Assembly (NCBI GenBank): GCA_943331005.2
Contig: CALQJX020000013.1
Coordinates: forward strand, 1 to 64,000
Length of the DNA stretch: 64,000 nt
Source of the DNA: Bordetella parapertussis
GTDB taxonomy: Bacteria; Bacteroidota; Bacteroidia; Chitinophagales; Chitinophagaceae
Reading direction: 5' to 3'
The notes beneath the pieces were generated by a model. It searched no databases. It saw nothing but the letters and a program-made list of their open reading frames with translations, and was not told the DNA's origin. A program made the position numbers and the translations under genes. Below, piece by piece: positions 54,604 through 63,551 of this stretch (position 1 is its first letter; the number at the start of each line of letters is the position of its first letter).

Positions 54604-55548
54604 ATGGATTCTTCAGTAAAGATATTTTCAGGTACAGGTTCTTCTTACCTCGCAGAGCAAATTGCGAATAGTTTCGGCAAAAAGCTCGGCGAACTTACCA
54701 TTCAGAAGTTTAGTGATGGTGAATTTCAGCCTGTTTTTCAGGAGTCCATCCGTGGCGATTATGTTTTTCTGGTGCAGTCAACATTTGCCCCTTCAGACAA
54801 TCTGATGGAGTTATTGATGATGATCGATGCAGCCCGCAGAGCTTCTGCAGGTTACATTACAGCAGTAATACCATATTTCGGTTTTGCACGTCAGGACAGG
54901 AAAGACAAGCCCAGGGTTTCTATTGCATCTAAACTGGTTGCAAATCTGCTTACAGAGGCAGGTGCCAACCGTGTTATGACCATGGATCTGCATGCGCCAC
55001 AAATACAGGGTTTCTTCGATATTCCTGTAGATCATCTGGATGCTTCTGCCATCTTCATTCCTTATATTGAGAAGTTGAATATAGATAATCTTATTTTTGC
55101 TTCTCCGGATGTAGGCAGTACAAACCGAGTTCGTGAGGTGGCTAAATATTTCGAGGTGGATATGGTGATCTGTGACAAACAGCGCAAACGTGCCAATGAA
55201 ATTGCTGCTATGACCGTTATAGGCGATGTATCCGGCAGAAATGTGGTACTGATCGATGATATCTGCGATACAGCAGGTACTTTATCAAAATCTGCTCAGA
55301 TACTCAGAGATCGTGGCGCATTATCGGTAAGAGCTTTCTGTACACATCCGGTTTTGAGCGGTAATGCATACGAAAACATTGCAAACTCTCAACTGGAAGA
55401 GCTTGTAGTATGTGATACTATCCCGCTAAAACGCCAGATAGATAAAATAAAGGTATTGCCTACTGCAGATCTTTTTGCTGTGGCAATCCGCAATACATTC
55501 GAGAATAAATCAATAAGCTCTCTGTTCATACACAGCAACAAGAAGTAG
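54604..55548 (+). CDS. prs: Ribose-phosphate pyrophosphokinase
   Basis: The 314-aa enzyme makes PRPP from ribose 5-phosphate and ATP, feeding nucleotide and amino-acid synthesis. Motifs are YFGFARQDRKDKPRVSIASK, DLHAPQIQGFFDIP, DKQRKRANE and the PRPP loop VLIDDICDTAGT. Its length and order are normal. It is followed by rplY after a 150-bp gap, suggesting linked expression. Confidence 0.96.
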   Translation: MDSSVKIFSGTGSSYLAEQIANSFGKKLGELTIQKFSDGEFQPVFQESIRGDYVFLVQSTFAPSDNLMELLMMIDAARRASAGYITAVIPYFGFARQDRKDKPRVSIASKLVANLLTEAGANRVMTMDLHAPQIQGFFDIPVDHLDASAIFIPYIEKLNIDNLIFASPDVGSTNRVREVAKYFEVDMVICDKQRKRANEIAAMTVIGDVSGRNVVLIDDICDTAGTLSKSAQILRDRGALSVRAFCTHPVLSGNAYENIANSQLEELVVCDTIPLKRQIDKIKVLPTADLFAVAIRNTFENKSISSLFIHSNKK

Positions 55549-55593
55549 TTTATTAAAAATAATTTTAGAGTAACGACTGTTTATACAACAAAA

Positions 55594-55677
55594 TCCGCCT
55601 CCCGAACAGACAGGGACAACCTTTATTAAGAATCAGATTTCAACGACCGGATGTTTGGCGGAATAGCGACCGGCGCT
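55594..55677 (+). promoter_or_regulatory. Possible structured leader upstream of rplY
   Basis: The 150 bp between prs and rplY contain paired elements: TCCGCC (55594-55599) with GGCGGA (55657-55662), TCCC/GGGA inside it, an AGCG/CGCT hairpin (55665-55677), and a repeated CGACCGG. This is a candidate autoregulatory ribosomal-protein leader. It is inferred only from complementarity. Confidence 0.3.
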
Positions 55678-55698
55678 GAAAGAACAAAAACACTAAAA

Positions 55699-56292
55699 AT
55701 GAAAAGTGTAAAAATTGAAGGTAGCAAAAGAAGCGAATTGGGCAAAAAAGCAACACGCCAGGTTCGTTCTGAAGGTGGTGTACCAGCTGTAATCTATGGT
55801 GGTAAAGAAACAATTCATTTCAGCGCTCCGCTGATGACTTTCCGTCCACTGGTTTACACACCTGAATTCCAGATCGCAGAGATCGTACTGGATGGTAAAA
55901 CATACAGGACTATCATGAAAGACATCCAGTTCGACGTAGTAACTGACGAACTGAGCCACATCGACTTCCTGGAGCTGGTTGAAGACCGCAAGGTTATCGC
56001 TACGCTGCCACTGAACTTTACAGGTCAGTCACAGGGTGTAAAAGACGGTGGTCGTCTGGAACTGAAGATCAAATCTCTGAATGTTCGTACCTATCCTAAG
56101 TACCTGAAAGAGTCTATTGAAGTGAAAATAGACAACCTTCAGCTGCATGGCAACATCCGCGTTCAGGACGTTATCGCTGAGAACATGGAGATCATGAACT
56201 CTCCACGTATTCCTATCGCATCTGTAGTTACTACACGTGCTCTTCGCCAGGCCGACAGCGAAGCAGCTGCAGGCGGAAAAGCAAAAAAATAA
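55699..56292 (+). CDS. rplY: 50S ribosomal protein L25/Ctc
   Basis: A 197-aa L25 of the long TL5/CTC type. The N-terminal 5S-binding domain has KSVKIEGSKRSELGKKATRQVRSEGGVPAVIYG; the C-terminal TL5 beta domain follows (DIQFDVVTDELSHIDFLELVED, KDGGRLELKIKSLNVRTYP). It ends in an Ala/Gly/Lys-rich tail. The start at 55699 excludes a longer in-frame reading from 55651 that has no counterpart. A strong hairpin follows. Confidence 0.93.
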   Translation: MKSVKIEGSKRSELGKKATRQVRSEGGVPAVIYGGKETIHFSAPLMTFRPLVYTPEFQIAEIVLDGKTYRTIMKDIQFDVVTDELSHIDFLELVEDRKVIATLPLNFTGQSQGVKDGGRLELKIKSLNVRTYPKYLKESIEVKIDNLQLHGNIRVQDVIAENMEIMNSPRIPIASVVTTRALRQADSEAAAGGKAKK

Positions 56293-56318
56293 TTCAGCAT
56301 TTTGCAAATTATATTTCA

Positions 56319-56351
56319 GATACGCTCCTAAACAGGAGCGTATCTTTTTTT
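56319..56351 (+). terminator. Terminator of rplY
   Basis: An 11-bp stem GATACGCTCCT (56319-56329 with 56334-56344), a 4-nt loop, then a seven-T run. Confidence 0.88.
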
Positions 56352-56524
56352 GTCAAAAAATGGCATTATTCATGCATAAAAGACGTTTCCGGCAAATCTG
56401 TAATGACCAATTTTGCCAGTTTTTGCCAAATATGAAAGTGCTCTTTCATTTTCAGATAGTTTTTTATTAACTTGGCTGCTTATTGTACTATTTTTGACAC
56501 TTACTATTCAGTAATTTCACTATT

Positions 56525-57484
56525 ATGTCTTTAATGAGGAATTTCAAGGCTATTCAATTTGCAACCATCGCTCTTGCCGCTCTTGCAGCCAACCCTGTGT
56601 CGGCTCAGAAGACCTGCAAAAATCTGTACCCTTGTGGCGAGTGTGCTGTTTTTGATAATAATGGTAATGACCTTGCCGGTTTTACCACAAATTACAAGAA
56701 ACAACTGTTCCTCAACGGCAGTAAGGTAAATGAGTTTTCTGGTGGCGAGTGGGGTTATTTGCTTGTTCGCACTGCCAATGTGCCTTCTGTAAGTACTAAA
56801 TGGGAAACTAAGGGCAATCTGAACCATGCTGCACCGATTCGTACCACACTGGTAATGAACAAAACCAAGGATGGTGCTATGGCTACATGGTGGGCACGCG
56901 AGTGTAACACCGACAATGGTGCTATGCTGCAGCTGAAGACTAAGGATGAAGGTAAAGTAGAAATGGAGCAATCCAGATATGACAAACTGATGGGGGGACT
57001 TCTTGGGAAGAAGTTTACCTTGGTTGAATACCTGGATACTTTCAATATGAGAGATTATGATTACCTGTTGAAGAACCACATTGTGTCTCAGTGCGGTACT
57101 GTAAAGCAGGATGATTATAAAGGTATGATCGCTTATTTCAACAACTTCCTCAGCAAATTCAGCTATGTTGATGATCCGGTAGTTGCTAAGATGTCTTTTA
57201 TAGCATTTTATGAAGGTGCCAGTAAAACACAATATGTAGCTTACTTCAATGTTGCCAATTCAAAACTTTCGGGCAAACTCGAAGCAATGGATATTCAGTA
57301 CGAAAGAGACAGGGATATAGAAGTAAAGCATATCTTTAAACATCTTACCGGCAAAACTGTTTATGTATTTGGTGATAATTCCTTCGGCCTCGATAAGTCT
57401 CTTATCAAGTATGCTAAGAACAACGAAATAAAATTGCGCCGCAGGAAAGTAAATACTACCTCTAAGTTCAATAACGAACAATAG
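56525..57484 (+). CDS. Hypothetical secreted protein
   Basis: A 319-aa protein with a signal peptide (FATIALAALAANPVSAQ). Cysteines cluster at the mature N-terminus (KTCKNLYPCGECAVF), then a mixed alpha/beta body (EYLDTFNMRDYDYLLKNHIVSQCGTVKQDDYKGMIAYF), ending in a basic, Asn-rich tail. No family is recognised. The start could be the second Met at 56534. Probably periplasmic. Confidence 0.65.
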   Translation: MSLMRNFKAIQFATIALAALAANPVSAQKTCKNLYPCGECAVFDNNGNDLAGFTTNYKKQLFLNGSKVNEFSGGEWGYLLVRTANVPSVSTKWETKGNLNHAAPIRTTLVMNKTKDGAMATWWARECNTDNGAMLQLKTKDEGKVEMEQSRYDKLMGGLLGKKFTLVEYLDTFNMRDYDYLLKNHIVSQCGTVKQDDYKGMIAYFNNFLSKFSYVDDPVVAKMSFIAFYEGASKTQYVAYFNVANSKLSGKLEAMDIQYERDRDIEVKHIFKHLTGKTVYVFGDNSFGLDKSLIKYAKNNEIKLRRRKVNTTSKFNNEQ

Positions 57485-57629
57485 TTTATAAAATAATATC
57501 ATATTTAAGGGCTTGCCACATGGTAGGCCCTTTTTGTTGCTGTATATCAGCACTTAAAAGCGGTATAATATTTGCTTGCATTATTCTGTGTGGTAAATCG
57601 GGGAGTGGTATTATCTTTACAGTATACAG

Positions 57630-58718
57630 ATGAAGGGCAAAAGAATAGTATGTACCGTTACCAATGACCTGAATTATGACCAGCGCATGATACGTATCTG
57701 CACTACGCTGACAGATGCAGGTTATGATGTGACACTGGTAGGTTTCGAAAGAAAGAAAAGCAAGCCGCTTATAGAGCGCCCTTTCAAACAGGTGCGCCTG
57801 CCCATTATGGCAGAGCAGGGCAAGTTGCTTTATGCCCATTATTGGTTCAATTTGTTCTTTTTTCTGCTTTTTCGCAAGGCCGATATCTTATGTGCCATAG
57901 ACCTCGATACCATTTTGCCGGTCTACTATGTATCTAAGATTAGAGGGCTGAAGCGGGTACATGATGCGCACGAGATCTTTACGGATCTCCGCGAGGTGAT
58001 AACCCGTCCGTCGGTGCATAAAATGTGGAACTGGATCGCTAAACATACGCTACCACATTTTCCGGTAGGGTATACTATCGGCGAAAGCTATGCTGAAGAT
58101 TTTAGGAAAAGATATGGAGTGAACTACGGTGTAGTACGCAATGCTACTATACTGAGGCAGGTAACCATTCCGGAAAAAAAGGAACATTTTATATTATATC
58201 AGGGGGCTGTAAATGTGGGGCGTTGTTTCGAGCAGCTTATACCTGCCATGAAGCACGTAAACGCCAGACTCATCATTTGCGGAGAGGGCAATTTCTATGC
58301 ACAGGCGGTAGCATTGGCCGAAGAGTATATGGTAACTGATAAAGTTATTTTCAAAGGATATGTGCCGCCGGCAGAGCTTACCAGCTACACTATTCAGGCA
58401 TACATAGGCATTACTCTTTTTGAAGATACAAGCCTCAGTAATCGTTTGTCGCTGGCCAACAGGTTCTTCGACTATATGCACTCTGGTGTGCCACAGCTTT
58501 GCATCAAATACCCTGAATATGAAAGAGTAAATGAGCAATTTGAGATAGCTATGTTGATAGAAGAGGCCTCGCCCGAGCAAATTGCAGCAGCATTGAACAA
58601 ACTATTGACTGACGATGGCTATTATAGCCGCTTGCAACAAAACTGTATGGAGGCCAGGAAAGTTTATTGTTGGCAGGAGCAGGCTAAAACCCTGCTTTCT
58701 ACCTATGAAGGTTTATAA
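57630..58718 (+). CDS. Glycosyltransferase, GT4/GT-B-like
   Basis: A 362-aa GT-B-type protein: VCTVTNDLNYDQRMIRICTTLTDAGYDVTLVGFERK at the N-terminus, HDAHEIFTD, the C-terminal donor domain YQGAVNVGRCFEQLIPAMKHV, ICGEGNFYA and DYMHSGVPQLCIKYPEYE. It starts a three-gene run with a GT2 gene 2 bp downstream. Probably transfers a sugar in capsule or lipopolysaccharide synthesis. Confidence 0.85.
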   Translation: MKGKRIVCTVTNDLNYDQRMIRICTTLTDAGYDVTLVGFERKKSKPLIERPFKQVRLPIMAEQGKLLYAHYWFNLFFFLLFRKADILCAIDLDTILPVYYVSKIRGLKRVHDAHEIFTDLREVITRPSVHKMWNWIAKHTLPHFPVGYTIGESYAEDFRKRYGVNYGVVRNATILRQVTIPEKKEHFILYQGAVNVGRCFEQLIPAMKHVNARLIICGEGNFYAQAVALAEEYMVTDKVIFKGYVPPAELTSYTIQAYIGITLFEDTSLSNRLSLANRFFDYMHSGVPQLCIKYPEYERVNEQFEIAMLIEEASPEQIAAALNKLLTDDGYYSRLQQNCMEARKVYCWQEQAKTLLSTYEGL

Positions 58719-58720
58719 CT

Positions 58721-59485
58721 ATGAAGTTTAGTGTAGTGATACCGGTCTTCAATGGAGTGCAGACAATTGTTCGCACTGTAGATGCTGTATTGGCACAAAC
58801 CTTACTAGCCCAAGAAGTAATAATAGTAGACGATGCCAGTACAGATGATACTTGCGCACTCATAATTGAAAAATATGGTAATAAGGTAAGTTTGTTGAAA
58901 TTACCCCGGAACAGTGGTAGTTCTGCCGCAAGAAACGCAGGCATAGCTGCCGCAACTGGCGATTTCATTGCATTCATTGATGCAGATGATGCCTGGCACA
59001 GAGATAAATTGTTGCTGATGGACAGGATACTTACATCATATCCATCAATATCATTTCTTTTTCACAGATATACCTTGGCAAACGTTCATGAGCTTGTGCC
59101 GGATATTGATGCATTTGAGAATGTTCAAAAATTATCTTTTGCCAGATTGCTGGCTGGCAATGTAATTTCTACCTCTTGTGCATTGATACGTAATGATAAG
59201 ACCGAGCTCTTTAATGAAAAGATGCGCTTTGCTGAAGATTATGATCTGTGGTTGCGCATAGCATACCTACAAGGGGCTTATCTGGCAGATGTGCCGTTGA
59301 CGCAGTTGTTCAGACCCATAACATCTGCAGGGGGCATAAGCAGTAATAGATGTCAGATGCGCATTGGTGAAATGAAGGCTTATGCAGGCTTTGCCACGCA
59401 AAATCCTTTATTCTTGTTTCTGCTACCTTTGTTATTTGTAAGTAGTTTGCTGAAGTATCTGCTGAAGATGACAGGCATGTTGTAA
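58721..59485 (+). CDS. GT2 family glycosyltransferase
   Basis: A 254-aa GT-A glycosyltransferase: SVVIPVFNGVQTIVRTVDAVLAQT, VDDASTDDT, FIDADDAW (DxD-like), and RFAEDYDLWLRIAY. The C-terminus has a hydrophobic segment (LFLFLLPLLFVSSLLKYLL) that may anchor it to the inner membrane. It begins 2 bp after the GT4 stop. Confidence 0.88.
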   Translation: MKFSVVIPVFNGVQTIVRTVDAVLAQTLLAQEVIIVDDASTDDTCALIIEKYGNKVSLLKLPRNSGSSAARNAGIAAATGDFIAFIDADDAWHRDKLLLMDRILTSYPSISFLFHRYTLANVHELVPDIDAFENVQKLSFARLLAGNVISTSCALIRNDKTELFNEKMRFAEDYDLWLRIAYLQGAYLADVPLTQLFRPITSAGGISSNRCQMRIGEMKAYAGFATQNPLFLFLLPLLFVSSLLKYLLKMTGML

Positions 59486-59506
59486 TACTTTCTAAACCTG
59501 ATAAAC

Positions 59507-60070
59507 ATGATAAAATATCTGGATAGTGCCAGACGCCAGTTTATGATGTATAAAAGACTGGGCGAGAAAGCAATGGCACAAATTGCCGACGATCAGCTGA
59601 ACTGGCAGGCAAATGAAGATAGCAATAGTGTGGCAAACATCGTAAAGCATCTATGGGGCAATATGATGAGCCGCTGGACAGATTTCCTGACATCAGACGG
59701 TGAGAAACCCTGGCGCGAGCGCGATGCGGAATTTGAGCAAACTACGCCTGACAGGGCAACCGTTATGCAGTGGTGGGAAGAGGGCTGGAAATGTCTGTTT
59801 GATGCGCTTGACAGTATCACAGACGAGGATCTGGAACGGGTCATTTACATAAGAAATGATGGGCACAATATATTGGAAGCGGTGAACAGGCAAATAGCGC
59901 ATTATTCGTATCACGTGGGTCAGATAGTATACTTGTCTAAACTGAAAACTACGGATGGCTGGAAAAGTCTTTCCATACCTAGAAACCAGTCTGGTACTTA
60001 CAATGCCGGCAAATTTGCTCAGGAGAAACAGGTGCGGCATTTTACCGACGACTGGACAGAAAATAAGTAA
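59507..60070 (+). CDS. DinB/DUF1572 family protein
   Basis: A 187-aa helical-bundle protein: SARRQFMMYKRLGEKAMAQIADDQLNWQ, SVANIVKHLWGNMMSRW, and the metal-ligand-like AHYSYHVGQIVYLSK. DinB-like proteins may carry a three-His metal site (visible: His in VKHLWG and in AHYSYHVG). It follows the GT2 gene by 21 bp; the connection is unclear. Confidence 0.8.
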   Translation: MIKYLDSARRQFMMYKRLGEKAMAQIADDQLNWQANEDSNSVANIVKHLWGNMMSRWTDFLTSDGEKPWRERDAEFEQTTPDRATVMQWWEEGWKCLFDALDSITDEDLERVIYIRNDGHNILEAVNRQIAHYSYHVGQIVYLSKLKTTDGWKSLSIPRNQSGTYNAGKFAQEKQVRHFTDDWTENK

Positions 60071-60201
60071 CTTTACCTGCAACGGCAGTTGCCGGCAAGA
60101 GTAAAAGAATTACTGGTGTTCTGTTGGAGATAGCCAGGTTCTTATTTTCTGATTATTAATTATTACTTTAACAGTACATTCGCTTACCGAATGTAATTCA
60201 C

Positions 60202-60855
60202 ATGGCCAAAGCAGAACCAAAAAGAGAGACCAAACACATTGCAATTGCGGGCAACATAGGCTCGGGTAAGACTACATTGACCACAATGCTGGCAAAGCAC
60301 TACAAGTGGCAGCCACATTTCGAAGATGTGGAACACAACCCTTATCTGGTAGATTTCTATGAAGACATGCATCGCTGGTCTTTCAATCTGCAGGTATACT
60401 TCCTCAATAATCGTATCAAGCACCTCATAGAGATCCATAATGGAAAAGAAACAGTGATACAGGATCGTACAGTTTATGAGGATGCCTATATTTTTGCACC
60501 CAACCTCTTTGATATGGGGCTCATGACCAAGCGCGATTATGAGAATTATTCTTCTTTTTTCCAGAATCTGAAGGCGTTGATAAAACCACCAGATCTGCTT
60601 ATTTATCTCAAAGCATCTATTCCTACGCTCGTAGATCAGATTCAGAAACGCGGCAGGGGGTATGAAGAAAACATCAGGCTGGATTATCTGAAAAGGCTGA
60701 ATGGCTTTTATAACAAATGGATAGAGACCTATACAGATGGACCTTTGCTGATAATAGATGTAGATAACTGCAACTTTGCTGAAAAGGAGGAAGACTTTGC
60801 TGATGTGGTGAAGAAGATCGATGCACAGCTTTACGGCTTGTTCAGCAAAAAATAG
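60202..60855 (+). CDS. Deoxynucleoside kinase
   Basis: A 217-aa dNK-family kinase: P-loop GNIGSGKT at 17-24, VEHNPYLVDFYEDMHRWSFNLQVYFL, the DRTVYEDA (DR[ST] family) motif and a LID with RGRGYEE. It phosphorylates deoxynucleosides in salvage, but base preference cannot be told. Monocistronic or loosely linked with the DinB gene. Confidence 0.9.
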   Translation: MAKAEPKRETKHIAIAGNIGSGKTTLTTMLAKHYKWQPHFEDVEHNPYLVDFYEDMHRWSFNLQVYFLNNRIKHLIEIHNGKETVIQDRTVYEDAYIFAPNLFDMGLMTKRDYENYSSFFQNLKALIKPPDLLIYLKASIPTLVDQIQKRGRGYEENIRLDYLKRLNGFYNKWIETYTDGPLLIIDVDNCNFAEKEEDFADVVKKIDAQLYGLFSKK

Positions 60856-60919
60856 CCAACTCTGTTTCTGTAACTTTTCTCCTGTATCTGCGATATAAGA
60901 GTGTAATACACACCTGTCT

Positions 60920-63463
60920 ATGAGATACTTATACTGTTTTGTTCTGTTCCTCTTTTTGCACATTCATGCTTATGCCGGTGTGGTGAAAGGTAAGGTTTCA
61001 GATCAGGCTGGAGTTACACTTCCATATGCTACCATTTATATACAGGGTACCACCATGGGCGTTAGTGCCAACGGAAATGGAGACTATGAACTATCTCTTG
61101 AGCCGGGTACGTATAAATTGGTATGTCAGTACATAGGATACAAGCAGAATTCTTTCAATATTACTATTGTTGGAAATGAAACCATCACTCATCCTTTTGT
61201 GCTGAAAGACGAAAGTACAGAGATGAAGGAAGTGGTTATAAGGGCATCAGACGAAGATCCTGCCTATTCAGTTATCCGTCAGGCAATAAAGAGACGTCAG
61301 TTTCACCTGGATCAGGTAAAGTCTTTCCATACCGGACTCTATTTCAAAGGGGTTATGCGTTCCAGACAGTTGCCCGATAAGTTCATGGGACAAAAGGTAA
61401 AGTCTGACGATATGGGGTTGGATAGTGCAGGCAAGGGTGTGCTATATCTTACAGAAGAAGAGGCCGAGTATTATTCTGACGGAGATAAGGAAAAGACCAT
61501 CATACATTCGGTACATGAGAGCGGCGACAGAAATGGCCTTGGCTTTTCTCAGTTTCCCTCTGTTATTACATTTTACAACAACAACGTCAGGATATTTGGC
61601 AGAACATCCCGTGGTTACATTTCTCCCATCAGCGATAATGCGCTCAATTATTACAAGTATAAAATGTTGGGCACATTTGAAGAACATGGGCGCATCATTA
61701 ATAAGATACAGGTAACTCAGAAGCGGCTGTATGAACCCTGTTTTAATGGGGTCATATACATTGCCGAAGATGAATGGACCATCCATAGTCTGGATATGAC
61801 CTTGCTGAAACAGTCTGGCATGGATATGATAGACACACTGAAGCTTGAACAGGTATTCCTGCCATTGAAGAAAGATTCCTGGGTCATTAAGAGTCAGTTG
61901 ATGTACTTCACAATCAAGTTCATGGTGTTTGATGTGACCGCTACCGGGGTGGCAGTTTATAACAACCAACACGTAAATGAACCGATACCCGATTCCGTAT
62001 TCGGAAGTAATATCATCAGTCAGTACGATAAGACAGCAAATAAGAAGGATACATCACACTGGCAAAACCGACCAGTGCCGTTGGCTGAAGATGAACAGCG
62101 CGATTTTGTGCTGAAAGACAGTATCAGTAAAGTCATCAACAGCCCAGCTTACAGGGATTCTGTGCGTAAGAAGCAGAATAAATTCAAGCCGGTAGCACTA
62201 CTTATTGGTGAGAGTGTATTTTATGGAAAGGAATACAAAAAGTCTATAGCATTCAATTCATTGTTGCTGGGTTTGGGTACAGATAATATGCTCAACTTCA
62301 ACACGTTGGAAGGTATTAATATAGCACCCAAAATAAAACTGAAACATGTGTTAGATACCGGTAAAGTAATTGCTGCAGATGTGGCTGTACGCTATGGTTT
62401 TTCCAATACGCATTTCAACGCTATTGGCAGGCTGTTTTATACAAGTACAGACCGTGCCTGGCTCAATAGAACATGGCAATATGGTGTAGAAGGTGGAAAG
62501 TATGTATTTCAGTATAATGGTGACAATCCGGTCATTCCCATGCTGAATACCTATCGTAGCTTGTTGGCGCGCCAGAACGATTTGAAATTGTACGAGCGAT
62601 GGGAAGCAGCAGCTTTTGTAAAGCGCAATTACGGTAACGGTTGGACCTGGTCATTGAAAGGTTCATTCCAGCAAAGGCTACTGTTAGAGAACATAACCAC
62701 TTATACATTCGCAAAAGCCACCGTTAGAGGATATACTGATAATACTCCTGCTGTTTTGCAGCTGGCATCTCCTCTGTGGCAGCAGCATAATGCATTTATT
62801 GTAAATGCATCTCTTACCTATAAACCAGGGTTTACCTACACTCAGTTCCCCGATTACAAAGTTGCTAATGGAAGTTCCTGGCCTCGGTTTACATTGTCTT
62901 ATCAGAAAGGAATTGCCGGAATACTGGATAGCAAGACCGATTTTGATAAATGGAAGTTCAGCATAAGTGACGATGTGAATCTGAAATTATTGGGTAGTTT
63001 CAGGTATAATTTCATCACAGGTGGCTTCCTCAATACCGCCTATGTTGCCTTACCCGATAAGATGCACCTGAATGGTATCAGAGGGGTAGGGTATGCTGCT
63101 CCATATATGCGTAGTTTTCAGTTTGCACCATACTATTTGTTCAGTAATACCGCAAAAGTATATGGCGAAGGGCATATAGAATATCACCTTAACGGTTTGA
63201 TAAGCAATAAGATACCATTGCTCAGGCAGGCCAGATATTATTTGTTGTTCGGTGGAAATGCGTTTTACAGCGGCGCTAACAGTTATTATGTAGAAGCATT
63301 TGCTGGCATAGACAATATAGGTTGGAAGTTGTTGAGAATTTTGCGTGTAGACTTCGTACAATCATGGGACAGCTATAAGGGCAGAAATTCGGGAGTGCGT
63401 TTCGGCATTAATATGAGAGGCGTTTCAGTTGTAAGAAATAATGCTTCCGATAGCGAATGGTAA
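60920..63463 (+). CDS. DUF5686 outer-membrane protein with carboxypeptidase-regulatory-like plug
   Basis: An 847-aa protein with signal peptide (LFLHIHAYAG), an N-terminal carboxypeptidase-D regulatory-like domain (VVKGKVSDQAGVTLPYATIYIQGTTMGVSANGNGDYEL), and the DUF5686 region (VVIRASDEDPAYSVIRQAIKRRQFHLDQVKSFHTGLYFKG) followed by a long transmembrane beta barrel. The last strand ends in SDSEW. It is a Bacteroidota-only outer-membrane family of unknown substrate. No TonB box was identified. Confidence 0.88.
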   Translation: MRYLYCFVLFLFLHIHAYAGVVKGKVSDQAGVTLPYATIYIQGTTMGVSANGNGDYELSLEPGTYKLVCQYIGYKQNSFNITIVGNETITHPFVLKDESTEMKEVVIRASDEDPAYSVIRQAIKRRQFHLDQVKSFHTGLYFKGVMRSRQLPDKFMGQKVKSDDMGLDSAGKGVLYLTEEEAEYYSDGDKEKTIIHSVHESGDRNGLGFSQFPSVITFYNNNVRIFGRTSRGYISPISDNALNYYKYKMLGTFEEHGRIINKIQVTQKRLYEPCFNGVIYIAEDEWTIHSLDMTLLKQSGMDMIDTLKLEQVFLPLKKDSWVIKSQLMYFTIKFMVFDVTATGVAVYNNQHVNEPIPDSVFGSNIISQYDKTANKKDTSHWQNRPVPLAEDEQRDFVLKDSISKVINSPAYRDSVRKKQNKFKPVALLIGESVFYGKEYKKSIAFNSLLLGLGTDNMLNFNTLEGINIAPKIKLKHVLDTGKVIAADVAVRYGFSNTHFNAIGRLFYTSTDRAWLNRTWQYGVEGGKYVFQYNGDNPVIPMLNTYRSLLARQNDLKLYERWEAAAFVKRNYGNGWTWSLKGSFQQRLLLENITTYTFAKATVRGYTDNTPAVLQLASPLWQQHNAFIVNASLTYKPGFTYTQFPDYKVANGSSWPRFTLSYQKGIAGILDSKTDFDKWKFSISDDVNLKLLGSFRYNFITGGFLNTAYVALPDKMHLNGIRGVGYAAPYMRSFQFAPYYLFSNTAKVYGEGHIEYHLNGLISNKIPLLRQARYYLLFGGNAFYSGANSYYVEAFAGIDNIGWKLLRILRVDFVQSWDSYKGRNSGVRFGINMRGVSVVRNNASDSEW

Positions 63464-63551
63464 TATTATTTGCCTGCTAATCCTTCTCTCTTTGTGTGCA
63501 TAATTGGTATATTTGGCTAACGGCAGTAACAAACCGGAGGTTAATACAGAT

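Noticed and set aside
60184..60963. Long reverse-strand frame opposite the deoxynucleoside kinase
   Set aside because: The forward strand encodes a complete dNK with all motifs; the reverse frame has none.
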